Source: Methylobacterium sp. E-005 (GTDB lineage: Bacteria > Pseudomonadota > Alphaproteobacteria > Rhizobiales > Beijerinckiaceae). From it: a stretch of 64,000 nt of DNA. The stretch is from the NCBI RefSeq assembly GCF_022829725.1, contig NZ_JAKSYG010000153.1, forward strand, positions 90,492 to 154,491, read 5' to 3'. Made by a program: the position numbers and the translations under genes. Positions 26,505 to 35,533 of this stretch are shown here, in pieces; positions within the stretch are counted from its first letter, which is position 1; each line of letters opens with the position of its first letter. The notes under the pieces are model-generated. The model saw only the letters and a program-made list of their open reading frames with translations, made no database searches and was not told the origin of the DNA.

Positions 26505-27623
26505 GTGAGCGCGGGGCTGCCCGCGGCCTACGCCCCCCAGCAGGACGCGGCGCTCAAGGCGATCGCCGCGTGGCGGCGGGACGGCGGATCCCAGGTTTTC
26601 CGGCTGTTCGGCTATGCCGGCACCGGCAAGACCACGCTCGCCCGGCGGATCGCCGAGGATGTCGACGGCACGGTGGTGTACGGCGCCTTCACCGGCAAGG
26701 CGGCCTCGGTGATGCGCCAGAAGGGCTGCTACGATGCCGCCACGATCCACTCGCTGATCTACCGCACCAAGGAGGCGGAGGAGGGTGGCCCGACCTTCAC
26801 GCTGAACCGATCCGGTGCGGCCGCCAAGGCGGATCTGATCATCATCGACGAATGCTCGATGGTCGATTCCGACCTCGGCAACGACCTGCTGTCGTTCGAG
26901 CGGCCGGTGCTGGTGCTCGGCGACCCGGCGCAATTGCCGCCGGTGCGCGGCGGCGGCTTCTTCACCGAGGCCGAGCCCGACGTGATGCTCACCGAGGTCC
27001 ATCGACAGGCCAAGGACGACCCGATCGTCCGCATGGCGATGACGATCCGCGAGGGCGGCCGGCTGGAACTCGGCACCTACGGCCAGAGTCGCGTGGTCTC
27101 ACGCCGCGCCCTCGATCCGGCCGAGGTGCTCGAATGCGATCAGGTGCTGGTCGGGCTGAACAAGACGCGCCGGCTCTACAATGCTCGCCTCCGGGAGCTC
27201 GCCGGCCACACCGATCCGATGCCGGCGATCGGCGAGAAGCTGGTCTGCCTGCGCAACGACCGGGTGAAGGGCCTGCTCAACGGCTCGACCTGGACCGTGC
27301 AGGCCCTGCGCGCGCCGCCGCGGCCGGACCTGATCCGCCTCGACGTGGTGCCCGAGGACGATCCGGGGCTGCGCCGCAAGCCCACCGACATCAAGGTGCT
27401 GCGCGCGATGATCACCGGCTCCGACGAGGAGATCCCGCTGTTCCTGCGCCGGGAGACCGACGAGTTCACCTACGGCTACGCGCTGACCGTGCACAAGGCG
27501 CAGGGCTCGCAGTGGGACCGGGTGACGCTCTTCGACGAATCCTACGCCTTCCGCGAGCACCGGGCGCGGTGGCTCTACACCGGCCTGACCCGTGCCGCGC
27601 AGGCGATCACCGTCGTGGTATGA
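26505..27623 (+). CDS. RecD-like ATP-dependent DNA helicase
   Basis: A 372-residue superfamily 1B helicase similar to the phage Dda/RecD2 core. Walker A is FGYAGTGKTTLARRIAE (about residues 36-52). Motif Ia is AFTGKAAS and Walker B is LIIIDECSMVD (about 121). Motif III is VLGDPAQLPPV. The C-terminal UvrD_C_2 motif is YGYALTVHKAQGSQWDRVTL, and motif VI is LYTGLTRA. It is short compared with RecD and lacks N-terminal extensions, so it is a stand-alone helicase rather than part of RecBCD. GTG 26505 comes 10 bases after the hemF stop. It is followed by tRNA-Ser. Confidence 0.88.
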   Translation: MSAGLPAAYAPQQDAALKAIAAWRRDGGSQVFRLFGYAGTGKTTLARRIAEDVDGTVVYGAFTGKAASVMRQKGCYDAATIHSLIYRTKEAEEGGPTFTLNRSGAAAKADLIIIDECSMVDSDLGNDLLSFERPVLVLGDPAQLPPVRGGGFFTEAEPDVMLTEVHRQAKDDPIVRMAMTIREGGRLELGTYGQSRVVSRRALDPAEVLECDQVLVGLNKTRRLYNARLRELAGHTDPMPAIGEKLVCLRNDRVKGLLNGSTWTVQALRAPPRPDLIRLDVVPEDDPGLRRKPTDIKVLRAMITGSDEEIPLFLRRETDEFTYGYALTVHKAQGSQWDRVTLFDESYAFREHRARWLYTGLTRAAQAITVVV

Positions 27624-27700
27624 TCCGTCCCGGTCTTCACCTCGCTTGTGAAGCGGCACTGCGCGTGCTAGGCAGCGCCGGTCTCATCGAGGCACCTCGC

Positions 27701-27792
<92 letters not shown>

Positions 27793-27981
27793 CGCCTGCC
27801 TCAAACCATTGTTTTTACTGCGGTTTTTGGTGGGCCCGAGTTGGTCGGCCCACATTGCGCCCCACATTTCGTAACGGCTTGTACCGGACGTAAATGGACG
27901 ATGGGGCCTCGCGCGCGCGGGCGAAACCCGCGGATCGCTATCATGACCAGGGCCGACAGCTTCGAGCGCCGCTCTGATAGC

Positions 27982-28830
27982 TCAGCCGGGGTGAGGGCCC
28001 ATGCGGCGGCGGTCATGCTCGATGGCGAACACATGACTGTAGAGGTTGGCTACCCAGCTCCGCCCCTCAACCGTCAGATCGAGAAAGCGGACTGCATTCC
28101 CGATCACCGGCTCGATCTTGCCCCAGAAGAACGCCGGGTACCGCTCCGCCAAGTCAGCCGGGCCAGCGTAGCCAAGCTGCTTGTCGAAGCCGACTTCGGC
28201 GAACTCGTGGAACAGCGCGTTTAGTTTGCGTGGGTAGAGCGGATCACCGAGTTGCCCGATCAGGTCGGCCGCACGCATCAGGCCGGCTTCAGTCCCGGTT
28301 TCCCGGTGCTCGTCGTCCGCGGGCACAGGAAAGCGGGTCAACTCGATGGCGCGCATCACCCGCTGCGCATCGACAAGGTCATTCGTACCGAAGCGCTCCT
28401 GCACCGCCAGCTTCGAGCGCTCGATGTGATAGGGCGCCAGCGCCGCGTCGGATGCCCCACGAGGTAGAGCGATGGTGGTGCCCTGCGCGTCGATGACGAA
28501 AGCGTTCGCCCGGTCGCCCGAGCAGACACCGCGCACGTAGCCGATGTCGTGGTACAGTGCCGCCAGGATTATGTGCTGCCAATCCTCCGGCCTGACGCCC
28601 TTGTCGAGGAAACGGCCGCGCAGGATATCCTGAGCCACGAGGGTGACGAGGGCAGTGTGGTCGCCGTCGTGGTAGAGCGCGTCGCTGCCGACGATCCGCT
28701 CGATGGTCAGACGTGCAGACGCCTCGATCACCTCGGCAAAACGCGGCTCGCGACTGCCGAAAGTGCGCTGGTAGGTGAGCGCGAGGTGCTCGCCGAGCGC
28801 GTTGGCCAGCATCTTCGTCACATCGAACAT
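27982..28830 (-). CDS. HD-domain metal-dependent phosphohydrolase
   Basis: A 282-residue protein with an HD fold. AALYHDIGYVRG carries the His-Asp pair near residues 94-95. An upstream histidine-rich motif ALYHDGDHTALVTLVAQDIL lies at about 51-70. The YHDGDH...YHDIGY arrangement is shared with a group of uncharacterised HD phosphohydrolases; nucleotide or cyclic nucleotide substrates are possible. I chose ATG 28830 (MFDVTKMLANALGEHLAL) over 28890. It is the first gene beyond tRNA-Ser, and an IS5-family element lies immediately upstream of its start, which could affect its promoter. Confidence 0.75.
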   Translation of the reverse strand: MFDVTKMLANALGEHLALTYQRTFGSREPRFAEVIEASARLTIERIVGSDALYHDGDHTALVTLVAQDILRGRFLDKGVRPEDWQHIILAALYHDIGYVRGVCSGDRANAFVIDAQGTTIALPRGASDAALAPYHIERSKLAVQERFGTNDLVDAQRVMRAIELTRFPVPADDEHRETGTEAGLMRAADLIGQLGDPLYPRKLNALFHEFAEVGFDKQLGYAGPADLAERYPAFFWGKIEPVIGNAVRFLDLTVEGRSWVANLYSHVFAIEHDRRRMGPHPG

Positions 28831-28910
28831 GACCGGTATCCCGCATATCGAGCAGACGCTGACATTGCCCGCTGTAATGATCGCCATCATGACATCAAGG
28901 GGGTGACAGC

Positions 28911-29779
28911 CTAGAGGCTGTTATGGACCTGCGTCGGGCTGATGCTCAGATGAGCGGGGATGAGCCCGACCCGCAAGCCGTATCCGTCCGACGTATCCGA
29001 TGAGGAGTGGGCGCTGGTCGCGCCCTACCTGACACTGCTGCGTGAGGATGCCGGTCAGCGTGAGCATGCGTTGCGCGAGGTGTTCAACGGGTTGCGCTAC
29101 GTGGTCAGGAGCGGCTGCCCGTGGCGGCTGATGCCCCACGACCTGCCGCCCTGGTTTGCCGTGTATCAGCAGGCCCAGCGCTGGCTGGCGGCCGGCTGTT
29201 TCGAGCAACTGGCTGAGGATCTGCGTGCCGTGTTGCGCCTGGCGGCCGGTCGGGCGCCGGAGCCGAGCGCGGCCGTGCTCGACAGCCGGACCTTGCGCTC
29301 CTCACCCGGGAGCGGCGAGCGGGCCGGCTACGACGGAGCCAAGCGCAAGAAGGGTTCGAAGCTGCACATGGCGGTGGATACCCTCGGCCACCTCCTGGCG
29401 CTGCATGTCACACCCGCTGATGCCGATGATCGCGCTCAGGTCGGCCGGTTGGCCAAGGCCGTGCAGGCGGCCACGGGCGAGAGCGTCGAGATCGCCTTCG
29501 TCGATCAGGGCTACACCGGCGAGAAGCCGGCCGCGGCCGCCCGTGCGCACGGCATCGAACTGGAGGTCGTGAAGCTGCCCGAGGCCAAGCGGGGCTTCGT
29601 GCTGCTCCCACGCCGTTGGGTCGTCGAACGCTCCTTTGCCTGGGCCACACGCTTCCGCAGGCTCGTCAGAGATTACGAACGCTATGCAAGCACCCTGGCA
29701 GATCTGCACCTCGTCGCCTTCGTCTGCCTCATGCTCAAAAAGGCCGCTCAACTCGCCGCAGGTTCATAACAGCCTCTAG
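28911..29779 (+). mobile_element. IS5-family insertion sequence, intact
   Basis: Element core 28915-29775 (861 bp), bounded by CTAG at 28911-28914 and 29776-29779, which fits the YTAR-type target duplication of IS5 elements. Terminal inverted repeats AGGCTGTTATGGACCTGC (left) and GCAGGTTCATAACAGCCT (right) differ at one position. A single uninterrupted transposase frame fills the interior. Because CTAG is itself palindromic, the exact duplication could be shorter. Confidence 0.9.
28960..29769 (+). CDS. IS5-family transposase
   Basis: A 269-residue DDE transposase. The N-terminal DUF4096-type segment is YPSDVSDEEWALVAPYLTLL, then GLRYVVRSGCPWRLMPHDLP. The catalytic region has AVLDSRTLRSSPGSGERAGY (first Asp), HMAVDTLGHLLALHVTPADA and AFVDQGYTGEKPA (second Asp). 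The last catalytic segment is WVVERSFAWATRFRRLVRDY (Glu). The frame is intact from ATG 28960 to the stop six bases before the right end of the element, so it may be active. Confidence 0.93.
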   Translation: MSPTRKPYPSDVSDEEWALVAPYLTLLREDAGQREHALREVFNGLRYVVRSGCPWRLMPHDLPPWFAVYQQAQRWLAAGCFEQLAEDLRAVLRLAAGRAPEPSAAVLDSRTLRSSPGSGERAGYDGAKRKKGSKLHMAVDTLGHLLALHVTPADADDRAQVGRLAKAVQAATGESVEIAFVDQGYTGEKPAAAARAHGIELEVVKLPEAKRGFVLLPRRWVVERSFAWATRFRRLVRDYERYASTLADLHLVAFVCLMLKKAAQLAAGS

Positions 29780-30007
29780 ATCGAGGAGGTCGCCACTTGA
29801 AGGGTTGAGGCGTTAAGCTCCCAGCAGTTTCGCACGATCTCACAGTGGGTGTGGCTGCGCGCTCATTTCTCGGCTCAGCCGGAATCAACGAGAGCCGCTT
29901 TGGCTAGGCCGACGTTCCGGTCCCCCGTATCTGTTCGCATGGGTCCGCATAAGGCCGGTCGCACGTTCCCTCCCGGAACGCATACGAACGAAACGATAGG
30001 ATCTCCC

Positions 30008-30190
30008 ATGGCCGGCCTTAAGGACAAGCGTGGCTTCATCGACAAGGACCGACTTGATCTGTCGGAACGCAAGGCTGTCGAGTTCTGGATGAAGCGCTGG
30101 GGCGTCACGCAGGACCAGCTGACGGCGGCGCATCGGAAGGTCGGTCGGATGACCAAGGATATCGCGGCCGAGCTGGGCAAAAAGCGGTAG
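30008..30190 (+). CDS. DUF3606 domain-containing small protein
   Basis: A 60-residue protein that is entirely a DUF3606 domain. It has DKDRLDLSERKAVEFWMKRW, then GVTQDQLTAAHRKVG and a C-terminal DIAAELGKKR. Family function is unknown, though many members are small basic proteins on plasmids and accessory regions. ATG 30008 is preceded by TAGGA. The roughly 230-base spacer between the IS element and this gene shows nothing else recognisable. Confidence 0.85.
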   Translation: MAGLKDKRGFIDKDRLDLSERKAVEFWMKRWGVTQDQLTAAHRKVGRMTKDIAAELGKKR

Positions 30191-30235
30191 GCGCGCGTTC
30201 GCCCTAACGGGGCCGCTCGTTGGGGGAAGTCGTGG

Positions 30236-30946
30236 ATGGCTAGGCCGCACCCTGATCGTGTTCGGACCCGTGCCCTCGACTTTTGGTTGGCCCGGAGCGC
30301 CATAGCCTGTGTGGCTGGTCTCCAGCTGCTGATTGTGAACGACTTCTCGCTTGGGCCGCGCTGGCTCGCCCCTGCGCTCGAACTCGCGCTATTGCTGCCA
30401 CTCTCGGTCGCCACTGCCTGGAACCAGGGTCGGGCACGGCGCGCCACGACAGACGCGCACTGGGCCGAGGTCCACCGCCATTATCGCCTGATCCGCAGAA
30501 TGGCCCTGTTCATGACGGCGCTTGTCACCGTGGCGAACACCGCTGCCCTCGTAGCCCTGGTTCATGCCCTCTTGAACGGCAAGGCCGCTGGCGGCTCAAC
30601 CTTGTTGGTGGATGCCCTCAACATCTGGGGCACCAATGTCGTGATTTTCGCCCTGTGGTTTTGGACGACGGATCGCGGTGGTGCAGCCCTGCGAGGCCAC
30701 CCGAATGCGGGAGTTCCCGACTTCCTGTTCCCCCAAATGACCTTCGGATCGGCTGAGGCGCGGGCACAGTTCGTGCCGGGCTTTGTAGATTACCTTTTTC
30801 TGGCCTTCACCAACGCCACCGCCTTTTCGCCCACCGACACGCTTCCACTGACGGCGCGCGCCAAATTGCTGATGATGGCCGAAGCGCTGGTCTCGCTGCT
30901 GACCGTGGCGCTCGTCGCTGCCCGCGCTGTCAACATTCTCGCCTGA
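30236..30946 (+). CDS. Multi-spanning membrane protein, unknown function
   Basis: A 236-residue protein with about five hydrophobic helices (near 18-36, 45-62, 88-112, 128-146 and 205-232). A soluble loop carries PNAGVPDFLFPQM. The segment VDYLFLAFTNATAFSPTDTL followed by a last helix recalls the pore-loop-plus-helix layout of DUF1345 and two-helix channel proteins, but I do not recognise a defined family. It starts 45 bases after the DUF3606 gene, possibly in the same transcript. Confidence 0.6.
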   Translation: MARPHPDRVRTRALDFWLARSAIACVAGLQLLIVNDFSLGPRWLAPALELALLLPLSVATAWNQGRARRATTDAHWAEVHRHYRLIRRMALFMTALVTVANTAALVALVHALLNGKAAGGSTLLVDALNIWGTNVVIFALWFWTTDRGGAALRGHPNAGVPDFLFPQMTFGSAEARAQFVPGFVDYLFLAFTNATAFSPTDTLPLTARAKLLMMAEALVSLLTVALVAARAVNILA

Positions 30947-31033
30947 ACCAAGCTTCGGCGCGAAACCAATTTAAACTGCCAAAATGCCGCGCCGACCCAA
31001 AGCGCAGTCATTGGTGCAGGATGGATCCAGGCC

Positions 31034-31885
31034 ATGCCCAACGACACTGTTCCGACTTTTCGGTTTAACCGACCTCGTCCCCACTTCCTTGCGAGTCAGC
31101 ATTTGCGCCGCCCCGAGCCGGTCAAAGTGCCCGACCGGCCGACAGCTGCCAAGCCAGCCGAATCAGGTCGAACCGGCGCTGAGGTTGGCAGCCGCGACGC
31201 GGTAGCTACCGACGCCGAGCGCTTCCTGCATCAGGTCAACGGTGCCGGATCGCAGCCGCTCGACGGTGCAGGTTGGCTGCAGCGAGCCGGCTTGAACATC
31301 CGCAAGGCATCGGACGCGCAGCACCTTGAGGCCATCGCCCTCGCCTACGCGACCTACATCCGAATCAACGCCAGCCCCTTTCGCGGCGCGATCATGGCCG
31401 AGCTGGAGACCTTGAGCGGACGCAAGCGCTCACGAACCACTCACGACCTGCACCTCATTGTCGAGCGGTTCGTCTCCTACGGCGGTGAGAGCGCGGCCGA
31501 GCGGCTGGCAGCGCGAAAGCTGATCAGCCGGGACGTGCGAGCGGTCCAGCACCTCGAATCAGCCAAGGTGCTGCCGAGCCGCGTTCAGGCGCTGGCGGCT
31601 ACGCCGGGCGAAGGGCTGCACGCCTGGGCGCGTCAGCGTGCGATGGCGAAGCGGGTGTCTGCCGCCCCAGTGGATGCCATCGCGATTGCCCATCGAGCGA
31701 AGGCTGAAGCGCGGCAGCGTGCGCTAATTCACGAGGTGAGCATTACGACGCGGCGGCCCGACGGCTCTCGGAAGGGTCGGCGTCAGTTCAAAATCACCGG
31801 GGTTCTGAGCTCCGAGGTCGTGGGGCTTCGACGGCGCTTGAAGGGTCTTCAGATGGTGGCCAAGTGTGAAGCTTCGACTCGCTGA
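31034..31885 (+). CDS. Hypothetical basic protein
   Basis: A 283-residue protein with a Pro-rich N-terminus. A helical middle (about 75-200, for example EAIALAYATYIRINASPFRG) and a strongly basic C-terminal part (TTRRPDGSRKGRRQFKITG) follow. Predicted charge would suit nucleic-acid binding, but no motif is recognised. The gene is codirectional with the AIPR gene, with a 312-base gap between them. It lacks signal peptide and membrane segments. The start at ATG 31034 is the first in frame and could be later. Confidence 0.5.
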   Translation: MPNDTVPTFRFNRPRPHFLASQHLRRPEPVKVPDRPTAAKPAESGRTGAEVGSRDAVATDAERFLHQVNGAGSQPLDGAGWLQRAGLNIRKASDAQHLEAIALAYATYIRINASPFRGAIMAELETLSGRKRSRTTHDLHLIVERFVSYGGESAAERLAARKLISRDVRAVQHLESAKVLPSRVQALAATPGEGLHAWARQRAMAKRVSAAPVDAIAIAHRAKAEARQRALIHEVSITTRRPDGSRKGRRQFKITGVLSSEVVGLRRRLKGLQMVAKCEASTR

Positions 31886-32197
31886 TTGGGTCGACGGCTG
31901 AGCGACGTATGCTCAGGCTCGCTTCTGGAATGCGCTAGAAGCGGAACTGCGCTCGCTGCCAGGAAACAGACATTCGGATGCGCGCCCATGTCGGCTGTTC
32001 AGCTCGTTCCGCGAGCGATGCTGAGAGCAAGCGTACGTACAGGCGACTCGCGGCGCTGAGGTGAAAGACCGAGTTTGGGCCGATAACCGCCGCTGCAGCG
32101 CGCCTAAGGGCGATCGCAAGAGGAGAGCCTCGCAAGCGCGATCAACGGACGACAAAGCTGACGATTGCAGATCGGGCTAGGAAGGCTAAGCTGCGAC
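31886..32197. other. Spacer before the AIPR gene
   Basis: 312 bases with no gene seen. It includes GAAGCGGAACTG and CAGACATTCGG words like those in other spacers of the window. AGGAAGG at 32179-32185 is the ribosome-binding site of the AIPR gene. Confidence 0.45.
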
Positions 32198-33898
32198 ATG
32201 GCTGTCGCTCCGCATATAAACCCAACGCTGCTCGATTGGAGCCAGGTACGCACGGGGATCCAAGCCTTCCAGCGCTCGCTAAACCTCAATGGCGAGGCAA
32301 GTGCCTTTCAGTACTTTGCCCTCTCAAAAATTCTGAAGATCGACGATGACGAGATCAGGACAAATATAACGGATGGCGGCGACGATCGAGGCATTGATGC
32401 CGTGTACATCGATGGCCGCCCGGAGCGGCGGGTGATCCACCTCTTCCAGTTCAAACACGTGGCTATCTTTGAAAAGGTGGGTAGCTCGTTTCCGTCGAAC
32501 GAGATCGATAAGATTCAAAGTTTCCTTGAGTGCTGCCTCCGCAAGGACGTGTCGCTCGAGAAGACGTGCAATCCTCTCCTCTGGAACAAAGTTCAAGACA
32601 TCTGGGAGGCGCTCGAGGAGGCGGTTTATTCGCTTCACATTCATCTGTGCAACAATGCGACGGGACTAATTCAGTCTCATGCAACACGCTGTGAGGAGGC
32701 TCTCCGCCCCTACCAGCACGCAGTACTTACTCAGCACGATCTAATATGGTTTTCGCGGCACCTCTCAAAAGGCGCGACCGTCGATCGGGAGTATAATCTG
32801 GGGTTGGTTGAGGATCAGTATTTCGGCCGCACAGACGGATTTGCGAAGGGTTTGATCGGAACTGTGCGGGGTGACGAAATCGTTCGACTGATCACCGATC
32901 CCGATTTTCCGCAGGAGGTGGATGACACTCTCTTTGATGACAACATCCGTCTCTATCTCGGTGAGGAGAACGAAATAAATCGAAAGATTTTGACAACCGC
33001 ACTCAGCGACAAGAACACACAGTTCTGGTATCTCAACAATGGCATCACGATTGTGTGTGACCGCATGGATTACCAGCCGAGGTCGGCTAGTCCGAAAGTT
33101 AGGATGGTCAATCCCCAGATCGTCAACGGGGGACAAACATCGCATGCGCTCTTCGAGGCGGCGCGATTAGATCTATCTAGGATCTATGACGTCAAGCTCC
33201 TTTTGCGGGTAATTGAGACGGCGGATCGCGCCTTCACCAATAGAGTCGCGGAGGCCACTAATAGCCAGACACCTATTAGGAGCCGAGATATTCGCTCCAA
33301 CGATTCGATACAAATACGGATTGAGAATGCTCTTTTAGGGCACGGCTACTTTTATGAGCGGAAGAACGATCAGCACATTGAGCAGCCAGCGGAAGCCCGG
33401 ATCGATGCTGTCAAGCTGGGGCAAATCATTCTAGCCTATGTGCTCCGCGAACCCGACCGTGCCAAAACTTCGTCTAACCGTATCTTCGGCGAATATTATG
33501 GTTGGATATTCGACGAGGCCATACTCTCCGCCGAGAACATTGTTGCCATGTGGCGCATCTACAAAATGGTAGATGGAGACCGCAGGCGTGCTCTGTCTGC
33601 CCTGAATTCAAGACTAAAGCGAACTTACGACGAGTCATGGCTAATCGAGGGCGTATTCCACATCCTGTACATGCTGAGCCTCACCTGCGAGCAGGAGGGG
33701 ACACGCCTTTACGACTATGCCGAAGTTGAGAAGCACTATGCCTCCGTGAAGGCGCGAATCGACGAGTTCATGACACAGAATAAGGGGCAGGCGGCCTACC
33801 GGGTTTTCCGCAGCGCGATGACCAAGCAGCTCTTGGCTCGTTTTTCGAGGGGGCAGCAGCTCACTCTCGCTCTTGAACCCTCGGAGCAGCCGAGCTGA
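32198..33898 (+). CDS. AIPR-family abortive infection phage-resistance protein
   Basis: A 566-residue protein of the AIPR family (PF10592), associated with phage defence. The N-terminal part has a PD-(D/E)XK-like nuclease signature: GGDDRGIDAVYIDG near residue 59, then HLFQFKH near 84-87, matching D-x(n)-Q-x-K. The AIPR core follows with FWYLNNGITIVCD (about 277) and MVNPQIVNGGQTSHALF (about 305-318), plus the late EATNSQTPIRSRDIRSND. ATG 32198 is preceded by AGGAAGG. Base composition is clearly less GC-rich than its neighbours, with rare codons (ATA, TTA), indicating transfer. Homologues are proposed nucleases; the target is unknown. Confidence 0.85.
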   Translation: MAVAPHINPTLLDWSQVRTGIQAFQRSLNLNGEASAFQYFALSKILKIDDDEIRTNITDGGDDRGIDAVYIDGRPERRVIHLFQFKHVAIFEKVGSSFPSNEIDKIQSFLECCLRKDVSLEKTCNPLLWNKVQDIWEALEEAVYSLHIHLCNNATGLIQSHATRCEEALRPYQHAVLTQHDLIWFSRHLSKGATVDREYNLGLVEDQYFGRTDGFAKGLIGTVRGDEIVRLITDPDFPQEVDDTLFDDNIRLYLGEENEINRKILTTALSDKNTQFWYLNNGITIVCDRMDYQPRSASPKVRMVNPQIVNGGQTSHALFEAARLDLSRIYDVKLLLRVIETADRAFTNRVAEATNSQTPIRSRDIRSNDSIQIRIENALLGHGYFYERKNDQHIEQPAEARIDAVKLGQIILAYVLREPDRAKTSSNRIFGEYYGWIFDEAILSAENIVAMWRIYKMVDGDRRRALSALNSRLKRTYDESWLIEGVFHILYMLSLTCEQEGTRLYDYAEVEKHYASVKARIDEFMTQNKGQAAYRVFRSAMTKQLLARFSRGQQLTLALEPSEQPS

Positions 33899-34087
33899 AG
33901 CTCAACCGCGGATGGTCTTGCGAACGGATCAAGGCTGTAATCTTCAGACCTTCCGACAAGTGGCGAATTCGTGCTTAGAGTGACCTGTCACTGCCAATTG
34001 GCTAATGGCGCAACTCGTCGTGACCGCCTTAACTACGAATGTCGAAGGGTACACGCGGAAGCGGACCTCCTCAGTGCCCGCTTTGGG

Positions 34088-34540
34088 TCATACCACGACG
34101 TCGTAAGCGGCGAGCTCGGGCAGCATCGCCTCGACGACGAAATCGACGAACGCCGCCGGCACGTCCAGGTAGAATTCCCGATCAGAATAGGCACCAACAT
34201 GAGCTGGCAGCCCCCTGGCGACGAACCAAGTGGCCAGTCGGTCGAGGTCGGCTTTCGGGGTGTCGCTGAGGAACGAGATCTGTGAGCGCTCGCGGTCAGC
34301 GTCGCGGTGCCCGGTGTCACTGCAACTGAGCTGCAGGTCGACGTTGGTCCCGGGCTGCCGCAACCACACGGCCCGTTCGGTGCGTCGCAGCTCCACAAAC
34401 CCCAGCGGCCCGACGAACATGCCTACGACGGTCTGGAAATGACCAGGGTTCACCCGGTTGGCGACATGGTTGAACCGCAAGAGCCCGTCCCTCGCCTCGC
34501 CAGAAGCTACGACAGTCCCGCCCCTACATGGCACGTGCAA
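34088..34540 (-). CDS. VOC-superfamily (glyoxalase-like) protein
   Basis: About 150 residues. The fold resembles one vicinal-oxygen-chelate protein: FNHVANRVNPGHFQTVVGMF, then the strand-rich TNVDLQLSCSD and SQISFLSDTPKADLDRLATW. EFYLDVPAAFVDFVVEAMLP ends it. A metal-ligand histidine may be the one in FNHVANRV. The true start is uncertain: 34540 is TTG, and the recognisable domain begins near residue 21. Substrate unknown. A spacer with AAGCGGACC and CCGCTTTGGGTC words separates it from the convergent AIPR gene. Confidence 0.6.
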   Translation of the reverse strand: MHVPCRGGTVVASGEARDGLLRFNHVANRVNPGHFQTVVGMFVGPLGFVELRRTERAVWLRQPGTNVDLQLSCSDTGHRDADRERSQISFLSDTPKADLDRLATWFVARGLPAHVGAYSDREFYLDVPAAFVDFVVEAMLPELAAYDVVV

Positions 34541-34618
34541 CGTGCTCGTCTCGTGCGAGCTCCTGAGGGGCGAACTGGTAAGCGCGATCTTCGCTCGACC
34601 GGGTCGATTATGGCGACT

Positions 34619-35482
34619 TCAGCCGGGGAACGTCGAGGTTACCCGTTCGCCGCCGCGAATGAAGGTCACGGTCCAGCGCGGACTCACCCGGTTCGCCACC
34701 CTGCCGAGGTCCTGGATGCTTCTGACCGGCGCCCCATCGACTTCGACGACGACGTCACCGCGCTGGAAGATGCCGCACATCGCAAAGCCGTCTGCCTGGC
34801 ACGAAGCCTTGACCGCCCCGTAAGTGCCGACGTCGATGCCGAACTGCCTCGCGGTCGCTGGTGAAACGTCAACAAACGTCGCGCCGCGGAACGGGGAGCG
34901 AACGTTCATGACCAGCGCCGGACCGGGAGGAGTACCCTGCCCCTCGGGCGCCGCAGCACCGGGTCGGCTCGCATCCGGTTGTGCCGCCGGGGCGGGGTCG
35001 GCGACAGCCAACATGCGTCCCTTGCCCTCCATCAGGCGATTGGCTTCAGCAAACAGGGTCTGATCGAACCCGATCAACGTCGCCGCGAAAGGCAACGCAG
35101 CGCCCACCGCCAAGCCCGAGCCGACGCATCGAGCATCCCTCGGTGCGGGGGGCTTCGTTGACCCGCTGACCGTCGGATCGGCCGTGTAGGGCGAACCTTG
35201 CAGCGCGAGGGCGGCCATGTTGCCGAGAATGTCGTCGCCGTCCCTGCTCTCGCGCAGGGGCCGTTGCCAGCGATAAGGCTCGGTCTCCGCGTAGTGGTCG
35301 CGCAGCCGGTCCAACGCTTGGCCGACGATCGGTTCGTAGGCGCAGCGCTCGACGCTCTTCTCATAAGCTTGAACGGCGATCGCGGTCTGGGTCAGCCCAT
35401 CGCCAAATTGGGCCGAGGCGTACGAGGGCGTCAAAGCGAGCGTTGCCGCGCCAGCCGCCGCCAATCGATTGAATCGCCTCAT
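34619..35482 (-). CDS. Exported PDZ-domain protein
   Basis: A 287-residue protein with a Sec signal peptide (MRRFNRLAAAGAATLALTPS, cleavage after ASA near residue 24). A helical N-terminal domain contains Cys pairs (RCAYEPIVG, DARCVG). A Pro/Ala linker lies at about 165-190. A C-terminal PDZ fold at about 200-287 has DVSPATARQFGIDVGTYGAV, GIFQRGDVVVEVDGAPVRSI and WTVTFIRGGERV. No protease domain is attached, so this is not a DegP-type protease but possibly a periplasmic adaptor. ATG 35482 follows GGAGAG. Confidence 0.75.
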   Translation of the reverse strand: MRRFNRLAAAGAATLALTPSYASAQFGDGLTQTAIAVQAYEKSVERCAYEPIVGQALDRLRDHYAETEPYRWQRPLRESRDGDDILGNMAALALQGSPYTADPTVSGSTKPPAPRDARCVGSGLAVGAALPFAATLIGFDQTLFAEANRLMEGKGRMLAVADPAPAAQPDASRPGAAAPEGQGTPPGPALVMNVRSPFRGATFVDVSPATARQFGIDVGTYGAVKASCQADGFAMCGIFQRGDVVVEVDGAPVRSIQDLGRVANRVSPRWTVTFIRGGERVTSTFPG

Positions 35483-35533
35483 GGGATGCTCTCCTCATCC
35501 TGCATAGGATCGGAAGCGCGGCTGTGCCACCGA

